Below, in pieces: positions 9,601 to 17,510 of a stretch of 54,931 bases of DNA. A model generated the notes under the pieces. The model was not told the origin of the DNA. It ran no database searches and saw only the letters and a program-made list of their open reading frames with translations. The stretch is taken from the NCBI RefSeq assembly GCF_900112225.1, contig NZ_FOLD01000036.1, forward strand, positions 1-54,931, read 5' to 3'. A program made the position numbers and the translations under genes. Origin of the DNA: Massilia yuzhufengensis. Lineage in GTDB: Bacteria > Pseudomonadota > Gammaproteobacteria > Burkholderiales > Burkholderiaceae_D. Every line of letters starts with the position of its first letter. Position 1 is the first letter of the stretch.

Positions 9601-12600
9601 AGCGTGCGCGGCGTGTCGCGGGTGTTGCGGATGCGGATGCGGCGCAGCTCGACGTCGTCCTCCGGCGCCACCACCACGTCGGCCAGGATGACCAGGCCGC
9701 GGTCTTCGCGGCGGAAGCTGGCGCGCCCTTCGGCGAACACCGCCTCGTAGCGTTCCGGCTCGCCGTAAAGCGGCGCGAGCGTGGCCGACCACCATTCGTT
9801 GCTTGCCGTATCGCGCAGCACGCAGGCAAGGCCTCCGCGCGCGCCGAGCGGGTCCGGCTGCCAGCGGGTCAGCGTCAGGCCGCCCCACTGGCTGTAGCCG
9901 GCGCCGTCGCTCATCACCACGACGTGGTAGCTGCCGTTGGACAGCAGCTGCAGTTCGGGCGCTGCGGCGCCGGCACGGTCGATCACCCTGCCCTGCGCGG
10001 CGCCCGATGGCGCGCCGGCGCTGTCGTAGGCGGCCGGCTGCGAAGCCCCGCAGGCCGGCATCGCTTCGTGCAGCAGCGGCAGCGCGGCGCGCAGCTCCGG
10101 ATCGGCGGCGAAGCGGCGCTGCATCGGCGCGTCGTGCAGCAGCTGCAGCAGCGCGAGCAGGCCCATGCCCTGGTGGCGGGCGGCGAGCGCGCGCACCACA
10201 TGGCGCCGCTCGCCATGCGGGAGCCGGCCCGGCGTGTAGTCGACCGCGTCGAAGAAGCCATAGTCGCCCGCCAGGCCTTCCTGGGCCATGCGCTCCAGGT
10301 TGGCCAGCGCCGCGCCAGGCGCCAGGGGCAGCGCCAGCATCGCGGCGTAGGGAGCGGCGACCAGGCCGTCGCCGGTTCCGCGTTCGAGCGCGGCGGCGGG
10401 AATGCCGAAGCGGCCGAACTGGAAGCGCAGGCCGGCGTCGACCGCATTGCAGGCCGATTCCGAAAAGCCCCAGGGCATGCCGTGGCTGCGGCCGTGCGCC
10501 TCCTGGGCGCGCACCGCGGCGCGCCCGGCGTGGTCGAGCAGGGACTCGCGCCATGTGGGCATCAGGAGCTGCGGCGCCAGGTAGTCGGACAGCGCGCCCG
10601 TGCGCGACAGCAGCAGCTGCTCGCCGCCGGCGATGCGCATGGGCCGCCCCAGCGCCCACCAGTGGCGCTGGCCGAGCTGGCCCTGCGCGACCGCCACGAA
10701 AGCGGCCATCCGGGCTTCGGAGGCCAGCAGGTCGCAGCTGTCGGCATCGAGCCGCGGTTCGCGCACGTGGCAGCCGGCGGCCAGCAGGCCGGTAGCGCCG
10801 TCCTGCAGCGCGCCGAAGTCCATGCCGGCGAAGGTGCGCGCCTGCGCCGACAGCCGCCCGCATTCCGCCAGCAGCTTCTGGGCATGCTGGCGCCCGTCGC
10901 GCACCAGGCGCGCCAGGCCGTGCTGCGCGCCCTCGGGTGTATCGAGGGCGGCCAGCTCGCGCAAGGTCGGGATGCGCGTGAGGCTGGCGTCCAACACGTA
11001 CTCCTGCGCCGCCCGCAACCACGGCGCCAGCGCCAGCAAGTCGTCCTGCACCGCACGGCATTGCAAGCCCAGGCGCGCCACCCAGTCGCGCAGCGCGGGG
11101 GCGGCGCCTGGCGGGAGCCCTGCCGCCAGGGCGTCGGCGGCATCCAGGACGTGGCGCAGGCACTCGGACAGGCCGGGCAGCGTATCGGCGGCGCGGCAGC
11201 GCGGCGGGTCGAGCGCGCCCCAGACGGCGGCGACCAGGGCGCGGTCGCCGTGCGAGCCCTGCTGCGCCAGCTCGTCCACGACGTGCAGGGCCGCGCGGAT
11301 ACCGTCCAGGGTATGCGGTCCGGCGATCGGCCCGTCTTCCAGTTCGTCCAGGCCGGCGGCCAGCGTGCGCAGGCCGAGCGCCAGCCAGCCGCTATCCACG
11401 GTGGAGACATAGGCCGGCTCGCAAGGCGCCAGCGTGGCGTTGTCGTAGGCGGCCAGGAAATGGCCGTTCCAGCGTTCCAGCAGCGCCAGCGAGGCCAGCG
11501 AGGCGTCCAGGCGCCGCAGCAGTTCGCCCGGCGGCACGAAGCCGAAATCGCGCGCGGCCAGCGTGGAGAGCAGGAATATCGCCATGCCCTGCGGCGTGGT
11601 GCGCGCGTCTTCGACCTGGTGCGGATGGTCTTGCACGCTTTCCGGCGGCAGCCAGTTGTTGGCGGGGCCGGCATGGTCTTCGAAGAAGCTCCAGCTGCGC
11701 CGCGCCAGGCGCGCCAGCAAAGCCTGGCGCGCGGCGGACAGGCGCGGCAGGCGCCCGCGCAGCGGCAGGCTGGTCCACCATGCCAGCAGCGGCGACAGGA
11801 ACCACACCAGCAGGATGGGCGCGGCGGGGAACACCGAATACGGATTGACGAAGGTGAGCAGCACCGCGGTGGCCACCGCCAGCACCGGCGCGAACCACAT
11901 GGTGAGCCAGTTGTTCTCGATGACGCGGGCCGGGCGCGCCAGCGCGGCCGGGCGCCATTCGAGCTGGCGCCGGCGCGACACATGGCGGCGCCATACCGCG
12001 CGCACCAGCGCATCGACCTGGCACCAGGCGGCGTGCGGCAGGAAGCTGGTCGCCAGCGCCGCCCGCACCAGCGGCACGCGCGCGCCGCGCGCCCAGCTGT
12101 CGAGGTGCTGGCGCCAGGGCGCGTCGTGCGGCCGGTCGATCAAGGCCACCAGGCCGCCCACCAGCGCCGGCAGGAAGAACACCGACAGGACCGCGGCGCT
12201 CCAGAAGGCGGGCGCGGACAGCGTGCTCCAACACAGCACCAGCAGCAGCAGCATCGCCGGGGCGACCAGGCTGTCGCGCAGGATGTCGAACAGCTGCCAG
12301 CGCGCGCTGGCCGTCATCGGGTTCGATGCGACGGCGCCTTTGGCGCCGATGCGGCCGCGTACCCAGCCTGCCACTTGCCAGGCCGCGCGCACGATGCGGT
12401 GGCGGCGCACGGCATGCTCGCCATAGCCGCAGGCCAGCGCTTCCTCGAGCCGCACGCCGCAATCGATGCCCGCATGCAGGCAGCCCTCGTCGACGGCGCC
12501 GGGAACCGGCAGTGCGTCGTCAGGCAGGCGCCCGCGCAGCACGCGCTCGTAGGCATCGACGTCGTAGATCGCGGCCCAGCGGAACATGCCGTCCATGGCG

Positions 12601-14666
12601 CTTTCGCGGCGCGCCGGGCCGGCGGCCCAGGTGCCGCGGCCATCGGCCCACAGCCGCTGGTAGCGGCAGGCGTGCGGGCCGGGAATGGCGCTGCCGGTGA
12701 TCGGGCGCAGCATGCCATGACCTTCGGCGATGTGGTTGCCGCTGGCGTCGAAGGCAGGCTGGTTGAGCGGATGCGCCATCGCGCCGGCCAGGAGGCGCGC
12801 CGCGTCGCGCGGCAGGTCGGTGGCGGCGTCGAGCGCGATGACGTAGCGGATTTCGGCCAGCCCGGCGCTGTTGCCCGCCACGGTAGCGAAACGCTCGCGG
12901 CCGGCGCCGGCCAGGTAGGCATTGAGGTCGGCAAGCTGCCCGCGGCGCCGTGCGCGCCCGATCCATTCGTGTTCGCCGCTGCTCCACACGCGCGGGCGCT
13001 GCAGCAGCAGGAAGGGCTCGACGCGGGTGCGCGCCGTGGCGCCCTGGCCATCCTCGCCCAGCGTGTCGAGGGTGTACGTGCGCGCATGCTTGCGGTTCAG
13101 GGCATCGATGGCGGAGGCCGCGTGGCCGGCCAGCGCGGCGTCGCCCGGCATCGCCTCGGCCGGCGCGTCGTGCAGGTCGGCCAGCAGGCAGAAACGCAGG
13201 CGCGGATCGCGGTTGGCAAGGTAGCGCACCTCGAGGTCGCGGCACAGCGCGTCGACCTGCGCCGCGCTGGCCAGGCGCGCCGACACCGCCACCAGCGCCT
13301 GCGCATCCGTCGGCACGCCGCCTTCGAAGTCCATGCGCAGCGTGGGGGCCGGCGCGGGCAGCCACACCGCCATCATGTCAAGCAGGGCGTGGGCCAGCCC
13401 GCTGGCGCCCAGCAGCGCCAGCAGCCCGGTGGCGGCCTGGATCGGCAGCCCCGCGCCCTGCTGGCGCGCGCATACCACCACCGCGGCGGTGAACAGCAAG
13501 CTCAACACCGCCTTCGCGCCGATGTGCAGCGCCAGCGGCGTGTTCCGCCAGCGCCGCTGCAGGCGCGCCTTGATGCCGGGGTCGGGCTGCAGGCGCAGCT
13601 CCAGGGCCGCCAGGCCCGGCCCGGCCAGGTAGTAGCCGATGTGGCGGCGGCGCCGGTCGAGGCCACCTTCGGCCGGTGCGCGGTTCACGCCGGCCAGCGC
13701 CAGCGCTTCCTGCGCCACCTCGGGCTCGGTGCGCCCGGTGCTGCGCGCCAGCCGCTCCACGGCCAGGCGGTAGTGGTCGCGGGTGGGACCATCCATGCGT
13801 GGGTAGCTGCCGTCGGGGTCGGCGCGCAGCAGCGGTTCCACCGGGCTGGCCTGTTCCAGCAGTGCGCGCCAGTCGATCCCGCCCAGCTGGCGCAGGCCGG
13901 CCAGGCTGCTGGCGGCATTGATGCCGTCGGCCGCCGTCAGCTCACGTTCGGCCTGCACCTGGCGGGCGATGCTCGAGCCGTCGTCGGCCAGGCGCGCGTC
14001 GATCCACGCCAGGGCCTGCGCCACGCTGCTGCCCTGCCCCTGCAGGCGGCGCGCCAGTTCCGCCACGAAGCTGCTGCCCATGGGCTGCACCGCACGCGCC
14101 ATGTCGGCGACCTGCAGCACCAGGTCGCCCGAGCGCCGTTCGGCGGTGTCGATCATGCGCCCCGCCCATTCGGCCGCAAGGGCCCGCTCGCGGCAGGCTG
14201 CGGCGCCGCGCTCGGCCACCCCGCGCAGCCGTTCGAGCAGGGCGACGCGCAGTGCCGCGGGAAGCATGCGCAGTTCGGCCAGCGCCAGCGCCGCCTCGTG
14301 TTCGCGCGCGGCGAGGAAGTGCGCCAGGGCGTCGCGCTCGATGCGTCCGCCGTCCTGCGCGGCCAGTTCCTGCGCCAGCACGTAGACGCGCGCGACGCCG
14401 CCGCTTGCCGGCAGCACGCCGCGCTCGTGCAGCAGCTGGCCGCGCGCCAGGCGCAGCTGGGCGTCGAGCAGCGGGGCCTGGTCGAGGATGGCGCCGGCGG
14501 CGGGCGGCAGCGCGCCGCCGCCGCGGCGGGCGGCGTCGAGCACGGCGCAGGCGGTCTCCAACGCGGCCGCGTGCCCGGACAACAGCGCCTGCAAGCCCGC
14601 GGCGCCATCGGCGGCGGAAAATTCAGCCTTCGGGTGTTTCTCTTGATTCAACAGGGACCTCGACAC
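6627..14666 (-). CDS. Giant cyclic beta-1,2-glucan synthase (NdvB/ChvB)-like membrane protein with degenerate catalytic motifs
   Basis: The 2679-residue protein shows the NdvB order. It has an N-terminal helical region, two membrane segments (about 380-430), a GT84-like domain (about 530-780), more membrane segments (about 790-840 and 920-975), a glycoamylase-like domain (about 1000-1540, with AYVSTVDSG and DYGFFDAVDYTPGRLPHG), and a tandem GH94-like half. Many structural motifs are kept, but catalytic ones are not. The GT84 DxD region reads LDAATDLP, the usual GKGIYDVDAFE block is RWAAIYDVDAYE, the LSHDLLEG motif is VPGAVDEG, and the HRWxRGDWQ motif is HRIVRAAWQ. The GH94 GDWNDGM motif is replaced by VDARMHEDD near residue 2430. 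It may be a non-catalytic relative or have a changed activity. The start is GTG at 14666, or TTG at 14651, which has GAGG six bases upstream. It is coupled to the downstream Tsx-like gene. Confidence 0.82.
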   Translation of the reverse strand: MSRSLLNQEKHPKAEFSAADGAAGLQALLSGHAAALETACAVLDAARRGGGALPPAAGAILDQAPLLDAQLRLARGQLLHERGVLPASGGVARVYVLAQELAAQDGGRIERDALAHFLAAREHEAALALAELRMLPAALRVALLERLRGVAERGAAACRERALAAEWAGRMIDTAERRSGDLVLQVADMARAVQPMGSSFVAELARRLQGQGSSVAQALAWIDARLADDGSSIARQVQAERELTAADGINAASSLAGLRQLGGIDWRALLEQASPVEPLLRADPDGSYPRMDGPTRDHYRLAVERLARSTGRTEPEVAQEALALAGVNRAPAEGGLDRRRRHIGYYLAGPGLAALELRLQPDPGIKARLQRRWRNTPLALHIGAKAVLSLLFTAAVVVCARQQGAGLPIQAATGLLALLGASGLAHALLDMMAVWLPAPAPTLRMDFEGGVPTDAQALVAVSARLASAAQVDALCRDLEVRYLANRDPRLRFCLLADLHDAPAEAMPGDAALAGHAASAIDALNRKHARTYTLDTLGEDGQGATARTRVEPFLLLQRPRVWSSGEHEWIGRARRRGQLADLNAYLAGAGRERFATVAGNSAGLAEIRYVIALDAATDLPRDAARLLAGAMAHPLNQPAFDASGNHIAEGHGMLRPITGSAIPGPHACRYQRLWADGRGTWAAGPARRESAMDGMFRWAAIYDVDAYERVLRGRLPDDALPVPGAVDEGCLHAGIDCGVRLEEALACGYGEHAVRRHRIVRAAWQVAGWVRGRIGAKGAVASNPMTASARWQLFDILRDSLVAPAMLLLLVLCWSTLSAPAFWSAAVLSVFFLPALVGGLVALIDRPHDAPWRQHLDSWARGARVPLVRAALATSFLPHAAWCQVDALVRAVWRRHVSRRRQLEWRPAALARPARVIENNWLTMWFAPVLAVATAVLLTFVNPYSVFPAAPILLVWFLSPLLAWWTSLPLRGRLPRLSAARQALLARLARRSWSFFEDHAGPANNWLPPESVQDHPHQVEDARTTPQGMAIFLLSTLAARDFGFVPPGELLRRLDASLASLALLERWNGHFLAAYDNATLAPCEPAYVSTVDSGWLALGLRTLAAGLDELEDGPIAGPHTLDGIRAALHVVDELAQQGSHGDRALVAAVWGALDPPRCRAADTLPGLSECLRHVLDAADALAAGLPPGAAPALRDWVARLGLQCRAVQDDLLALAPWLRAAQEYVLDASLTRIPTLRELAALDTPEGAQHGLARLVRDGRQHAQKLLAECGRLSAQARTFAGMDFGALQDGATGLLAAGCHVREPRLDADSCDLLASEARMAAFVAVAQGQLGQRHWWALGRPMRIAGGEQLLLSRTGALSDYLAPQLLMPTWRESLLDHAGRAAVRAQEAHGRSHGMPWGFSESACNAVDAGLRFQFGRFGIPAAALERGTGDGLVAAPYAAMLALPLAPGAALANLERMAQEGLAGDYGFFDAVDYTPGRLPHGERRHVVRALAARHQGMGLLALLQLLHDAPMQRRFAADPELRAALPLLHEAMPACGASQPAAYDSAGAPSGAAQGRVIDRAGAAAPELQLLSNGSYHVVVMSDGAGYSQWGGLTLTRWQPDPLGARGGLACVLRDTASNEWWSATLAPLYGEPERYEAVFAEGRASFRREDRGLVILADVVVAPEDDVELRRIRIRNTRDTPRTLELTSHAVLAPPPSGAWDAHSPPVRIDEASQAILCSFGSGAPTVLHQMAVRGEAGAPAFSSSCTDPTAVLPPLEPGPQVPMLAIRRSISLAPFQEITVDLVLGAAATPAAAREVAARHADAGVVAQAVEAAWTHGQAFLRALGVSEAQAQLYNRLAGCLLDPVPGMRAEAGIIERNVRGRGALLAYGVDGSRPLVVLQPGPDSVLVREALGAHTYWRARGLEADLLVLCESREIRAQVTSLGASRVHLLEDVPHEDRILLLSAAQVLLLEERGALADQLRRAAPPMPALPPPFVPDAEPAPWTADAPAAPDEALQFETGFGGYSANGREAVIHNPEALPTPCENALANGGFGAVLPATGPGSTWCGRRELHVTAGQGEAFYLRDEDSGAAWSPTPWPMPSGEPYVTRHGFGYTLFEHTAHGIGSELRSFVAPAAPLKYAVLKLRNLSSAARRLAVTGFVQWWLDEAGAAPGLQVVTGIDVASGALVARNAFGTGFGDKVGFFHLDAAQVAHTSDRREFVGRHRSLAKPAALERSSLGGALGAMLDPCAALQTKLALQPGEQVELVFLLGAAGPDSLAASRIVQQHGGAKGAALALRQVHAYWDELLGSVQVATPDPAFDLAANGWLPYAALSCAMGGAPAAQLQGAMAAVHGGPATLRAALLRAARDDIGSTAALVEDFLWLPYALHRYVSVTGDYGVLREVAGGDPTSGTRLARDDLYQYCVHGLRGCLRFGARGLPLVDARMHEDDPDMDLRPESVGLAFRLATVLQRFAEVADRRADFGFATTCRGAALALKAQAAEHGWDGATYGDAATQAWAALAGAEPGRVVTALGSVDAAASGDARTLAWSALALAGEGAGTRAWELAAAAVRSDGAPCVIMDAGGAGEAAGWSCMLLTDGLLGIGRAVDRLALAPLLPEGWESLRLRYRAGRTDYHVTVRRATVGELLVLDGQTQQANTIELVDDGREHKVDVYVERKPGDALTGQHGKEPGA

Positions 14667-14821
14667 AGAGGCGTGCGCTGTTGACCGCTGGCGCGCAGGG
14701 GCGCCCGGGGCGGTTCAGTGGGGCGGTTCAGCTGGACAAAAGCTGCAGGGTGCGCACGGCCACCGCCATGCTAGAAGAAGCGGGTCTTCACCACTGTGCG
14801 GTGACGTACACTGGCGCCGGA

Positions 14822-16792
14822 TCAGCCGGCCAGCGCGAGACCGCCGGCCAGGTGCCAGGCCTGGGCATGGCCCAGGCGGCGCAGGGTGCGCGCGGCGCGC
14901 GCGCTGCGGTTGCCGCTGCGGCATACGAACACCAGCGCAGGCGGTGCGCCGCGCAGCCACTGCGCGGCCTGCCCGGCCAGCTGCGACAGCGGCACGTTGT
15001 GCGCGGCGCGCCCGCCGACCTGCGCCGCGGCGGCGGCATGCTCGGCCAGCTCGCGCACGTCGACCAGCAGCGCATCGGGGTGGGCGCGCAGGAAAGCCTC
15101 GGCCGCGGCGGCGTCGAGGTCGATGCCGTCGTCCGGCAGCGAAGCCGCGCCGGGACGCGAGAGCGCCGGTTCGCCGATCCGGTGGCAGCACAGGGTTGCG
15201 CCGAAGCTCGCCTGCGGTGCGAGCGCCCCGAACGCGAAGCGCACGGCATCCGCGGCCAGCACGCCCTGGTCCGGACGCCCGAGCAGGAAGGCGTCGCCCG
15301 CTTTCGCCAGCACGTCCTGGCCCAGGGCGATGGCGTCGAGCGCGCTGCCGTCGGCCAGCAGCACCTGCTGCGCCCCGCCCGGCCAGCCGGGGGTCATGTC
15401 CAGCAGTTCGCACAAGGCGTCGGCGCCGCCGGCGCCATGGCTGGTGTCGAAACAGGCCAGCAGGCGCGCGCCGCGTGCGCGCAGGTCGGCCGCGATGCGG
15501 GGCGCGTGCGCGGCCGGCGGGTCGATCGCGATGCAATGGCGGCCATCGGTGTCGAACAGCAGCCAGCCGCTGGCGCCGTGGGATTCGAGCTGCTGCAGCG
15601 CGGCCGCAGGCTGGGCCGCAGCCAGCGCGCGGCCGCAGTGCAGCAGTTGCGCGCAGGCGGCGTCGATGAAGGCGTCGTCCACCAGCGGGCCAAACGACAG
15701 GCGCACCGCCGACGCGCTGCGCGCCACCGGCACGCCCATCGCATCGAGCACATAGCTCGGCGCCGCCTTGGCGGCCGAACAGGCCGAGCCCGCGCTGACG
15801 CGCACGCCGGCGGCGTCGAACAGGTCGAGCAATTCCTTGCTGCTGATGCCGGGCACCGAGAAATTCAGCGTGGTCGGCAGCGCATGTTCGAGCGGCGCGT
15901 TGAAGACCAGGCCGGGAAAGGCGTCCAGCAATGTGGCGGCCAGGCGGTCGCGGTAGGCCAGCAGCTGGGCGTGGTTGCGGAAGGTGCCGCCCTGTTCCAG
16001 CGCGCCGAGCACGGCGCCCAGGGCGGCGATGCCGGCCATGTTCTCGGTGCCGGAACGCTGCCCGGCTTCCTGGCCGCCGCCGTACATCAGCGGCGTGTAA
16101 GGCGCGCCCTCGCGTACATAGAGCAGGCCTACGCCCTTGGGGGCATACAGCTTGTGGCCGGAGAACGGCGCGTAGTCGATGCGGGTGCGGTCCAGCGCCA
16201 GCGGCAGCTTGCCGAGGGCCTGCACGCAGTCGACCATCCACAGCGCGGGGCTGGAGGTTTCGGCCAGTACGCGGGCGATGCCGTCCAGGTCGGACACGAC
16301 GCCGGTCTCGTTGTTGGCCGCCATGGTGCAGACGAAGGCCGCGCGCGGCGCCAGCTCGCGCAGCACCTCCAGGCGATGGCGGCCGTCGGCGTCGACCGGC
16401 AGCATGCGCAGTTCCAGGCCGGCGCCGAGCAGCCGGTTCCAGTGCGCCAGGCTTTCCGGCACCGCCTTGTGTTCGGTGGCGCCGACCACCAGCAGGTCGC
16501 CGCAGGGCTCGCCGCGCCGGCGCCGTTCGGCCACCGCGCACAGGGCCGACAACACGGCGGTCTGGATGCCTTCGGTGGCTCCGCTGGTAAACAATACCCG
16601 TCCGCTGGCGGCGCCCAGCACCCGGCGCGCCTGGCCGCGGGTGGCGTCGAGCAGCGCCTTCGCGCGCAGGCCACTGGCGTGGCTGCTGCTCGGGTTGCCG
16701 AAACAGGCCTGCATGGCCGCCACGGCCGCGTCGATGGCGGCCGGCAGCACGGGCGAAGTGGCGTTGGCGTCGAGGTACAGTTCAGTGCTCAT
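14822..16792 (-). CDS. Cysteine desulfurase-like PLP enzyme fused to a C-terminal rhodanese domain
   Basis: The 656-residue protein starts at the ATG at 16792 (MSTELYLDANATSPVLPAA), the usual NifS/IscS opening. The PLP-binding lysine is in FSGHKLYAPKG, the conserved histidine in GATEHKAV, and the sulfur-accepting cysteine in GSACSAAKA. After about residue 390 comes a linker domain I do not recognise. The last 100 residues form a rhodanese domain with the active loop VCRSGNRSARA. A desulfurase joined to a sulfurtransferase suggests that persulfide made from cysteine is handed on within one chain. The Lrp-type regulator divergent from it suggests cysteine- or amino-acid-responsive control. It is longer than housekeeping IscS (about 400 residues) and is not next to other iron-sulfur genes. 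Confidence 0.88.
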   Translation of the reverse strand: MSTELYLDANATSPVLPAAIDAAVAAMQACFGNPSSSHASGLRAKALLDATRGQARRVLGAASGRVLFTSGATEGIQTAVLSALCAVAERRRRGEPCGDLLVVGATEHKAVPESLAHWNRLLGAGLELRMLPVDADGRHRLEVLRELAPRAAFVCTMAANNETGVVSDLDGIARVLAETSSPALWMVDCVQALGKLPLALDRTRIDYAPFSGHKLYAPKGVGLLYVREGAPYTPLMYGGGQEAGQRSGTENMAGIAALGAVLGALEQGGTFRNHAQLLAYRDRLAATLLDAFPGLVFNAPLEHALPTTLNFSVPGISSKELLDLFDAAGVRVSAGSACSAAKAAPSYVLDAMGVPVARSASAVRLSFGPLVDDAFIDAACAQLLHCGRALAAAQPAAALQQLESHGASGWLLFDTDGRHCIAIDPPAAHAPRIAADLRARGARLLACFDTSHGAGGADALCELLDMTPGWPGGAQQVLLADGSALDAIALGQDVLAKAGDAFLLGRPDQGVLAADAVRFAFGALAPQASFGATLCCHRIGEPALSRPGAASLPDDGIDLDAAAAEAFLRAHPDALLVDVRELAEHAAAAAQVGGRAAHNVPLSQLAGQAAQWLRGAPPALVFVCRSGNRSARAARTLRRLGHAQAWHLAGGLALAG

Positions 16793-16798
16793 AAGAAT

Positions 16799-16909
16799 AA
16801 TTACAAAAAGGTAATTAGTTGCTGCGGATCGTGTTATTGTGAGTGAGTATGTTACGGAGTCGTGGCGGTAAAGATATCCTAAATTCTCTGCCTTGCGGCG
16901 CAGAATTAG
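16799..16909. promoter_or_regulatory. Divergent regulatory region with two palindromes
   Basis: The AT-rich gap between the desulfurase and the Lrp regulator holds AATTAC-6-GTAATT (16799-16816) and a longer imperfect palindrome, CTAAATTCTCTGCC facing GGCGCAGAATTAG (16879-16909). Lrp/AsnC proteins commonly bind such AT-flanked palindromes near their own gene, so these are likely autoregulatory and target operators. Confidence 0.5.
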
Positions 16910-16942
16910 CATATGTATTCTCCATATATCGTTATTTGGAAA

Positions 16943-17428
16943 ATGAACTCACTCGACAAGTTTGATTGCGCCATTCTCGCCGCTTTGCAGGCGGACGCTA
17001 CCCTCTCCATTTCCGGCCTCAGCGAAAAGGTCGGCCTGTCCAGTACACCCTGCTGGAAGCGCGTCAAGCGCCTCGAGGAAGAGGGCTATATCGAAAGCCG
17101 GGTCAGCATCGTCAATCGCGAAAAGGTGGGCCTTCCGGTCACGGTGTTCGTCAGCGTGCGCACCAGCGAGCACGATGAAAAATGGCTGGAACGCTTCGCC
17201 TCGGCGGTGCAGGCGCTGCCCGAGGTGCTCGAATTCCATCGCATGAGCGGCGACGTCGACTACCTGCTCAAGGTGGTCACCACCGACATCGCCGGCTACG
17301 ACCGCTTCTACAAGAAGCTGATCAAGGCAGCGCGCCTGACCGGCGTGTCGTCGGCCTTCTCGATGGAACAGATCAAGTGCACCACGGCGCTGCCGCTGGA
17401 ACTGATCTCGCACGGGCTCGCGACCTGA
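16943..17428 (+). CDS. Lrp/AsnC-family transcriptional regulator
   Basis: The 161-residue protein opens MNSLDKFDCAILAALQADA. A winged helix-turn-helix follows (residues about 5-65, with SISGLSEKVGLSSTPCWKRV as the recognition region), then an RAM ligand-binding domain with HRMSGDVDYLLKVV. I chose the ATG at 16943, since family members begin with the LDKxD segment. An in-frame ATG at 16913 would add ten residues through a predicted operator region. It is divergent from the cysteine desulfurase fusion, as DecR/CuyR-type cysteine-responsive members often are from cysteine-degrading enzymes. Regulation of that neighbour in response to cysteine is the best guess. Confidence 0.9.
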   Translation: MNSLDKFDCAILAALQADATLSISGLSEKVGLSSTPCWKRVKRLEEEGYIESRVSIVNREKVGLPVTVFVSVRTSEHDEKWLERFASAVQALPEVLEFHRMSGDVDYLLKVVTTDIAGYDRFYKKLIKAARLTGVSSAFSMEQIKCTTALPLELISHGLAT

Positions 17429-17510
17429 CGCTGCGGCCACGCGCGGCTTAACCGGCCGCGCAAATCATGCGATGATGGCGTCCGTTCGGACTACAACGGA
17501 GACTCAGGTA

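Noticed and set aside
6648..14684. A 2678-codon open frame opposite the glucan-synthase-like gene
   Set aside because: The high GC of the real gene suppresses stops on the other strand. The product has no membrane segments or recognisable motifs.
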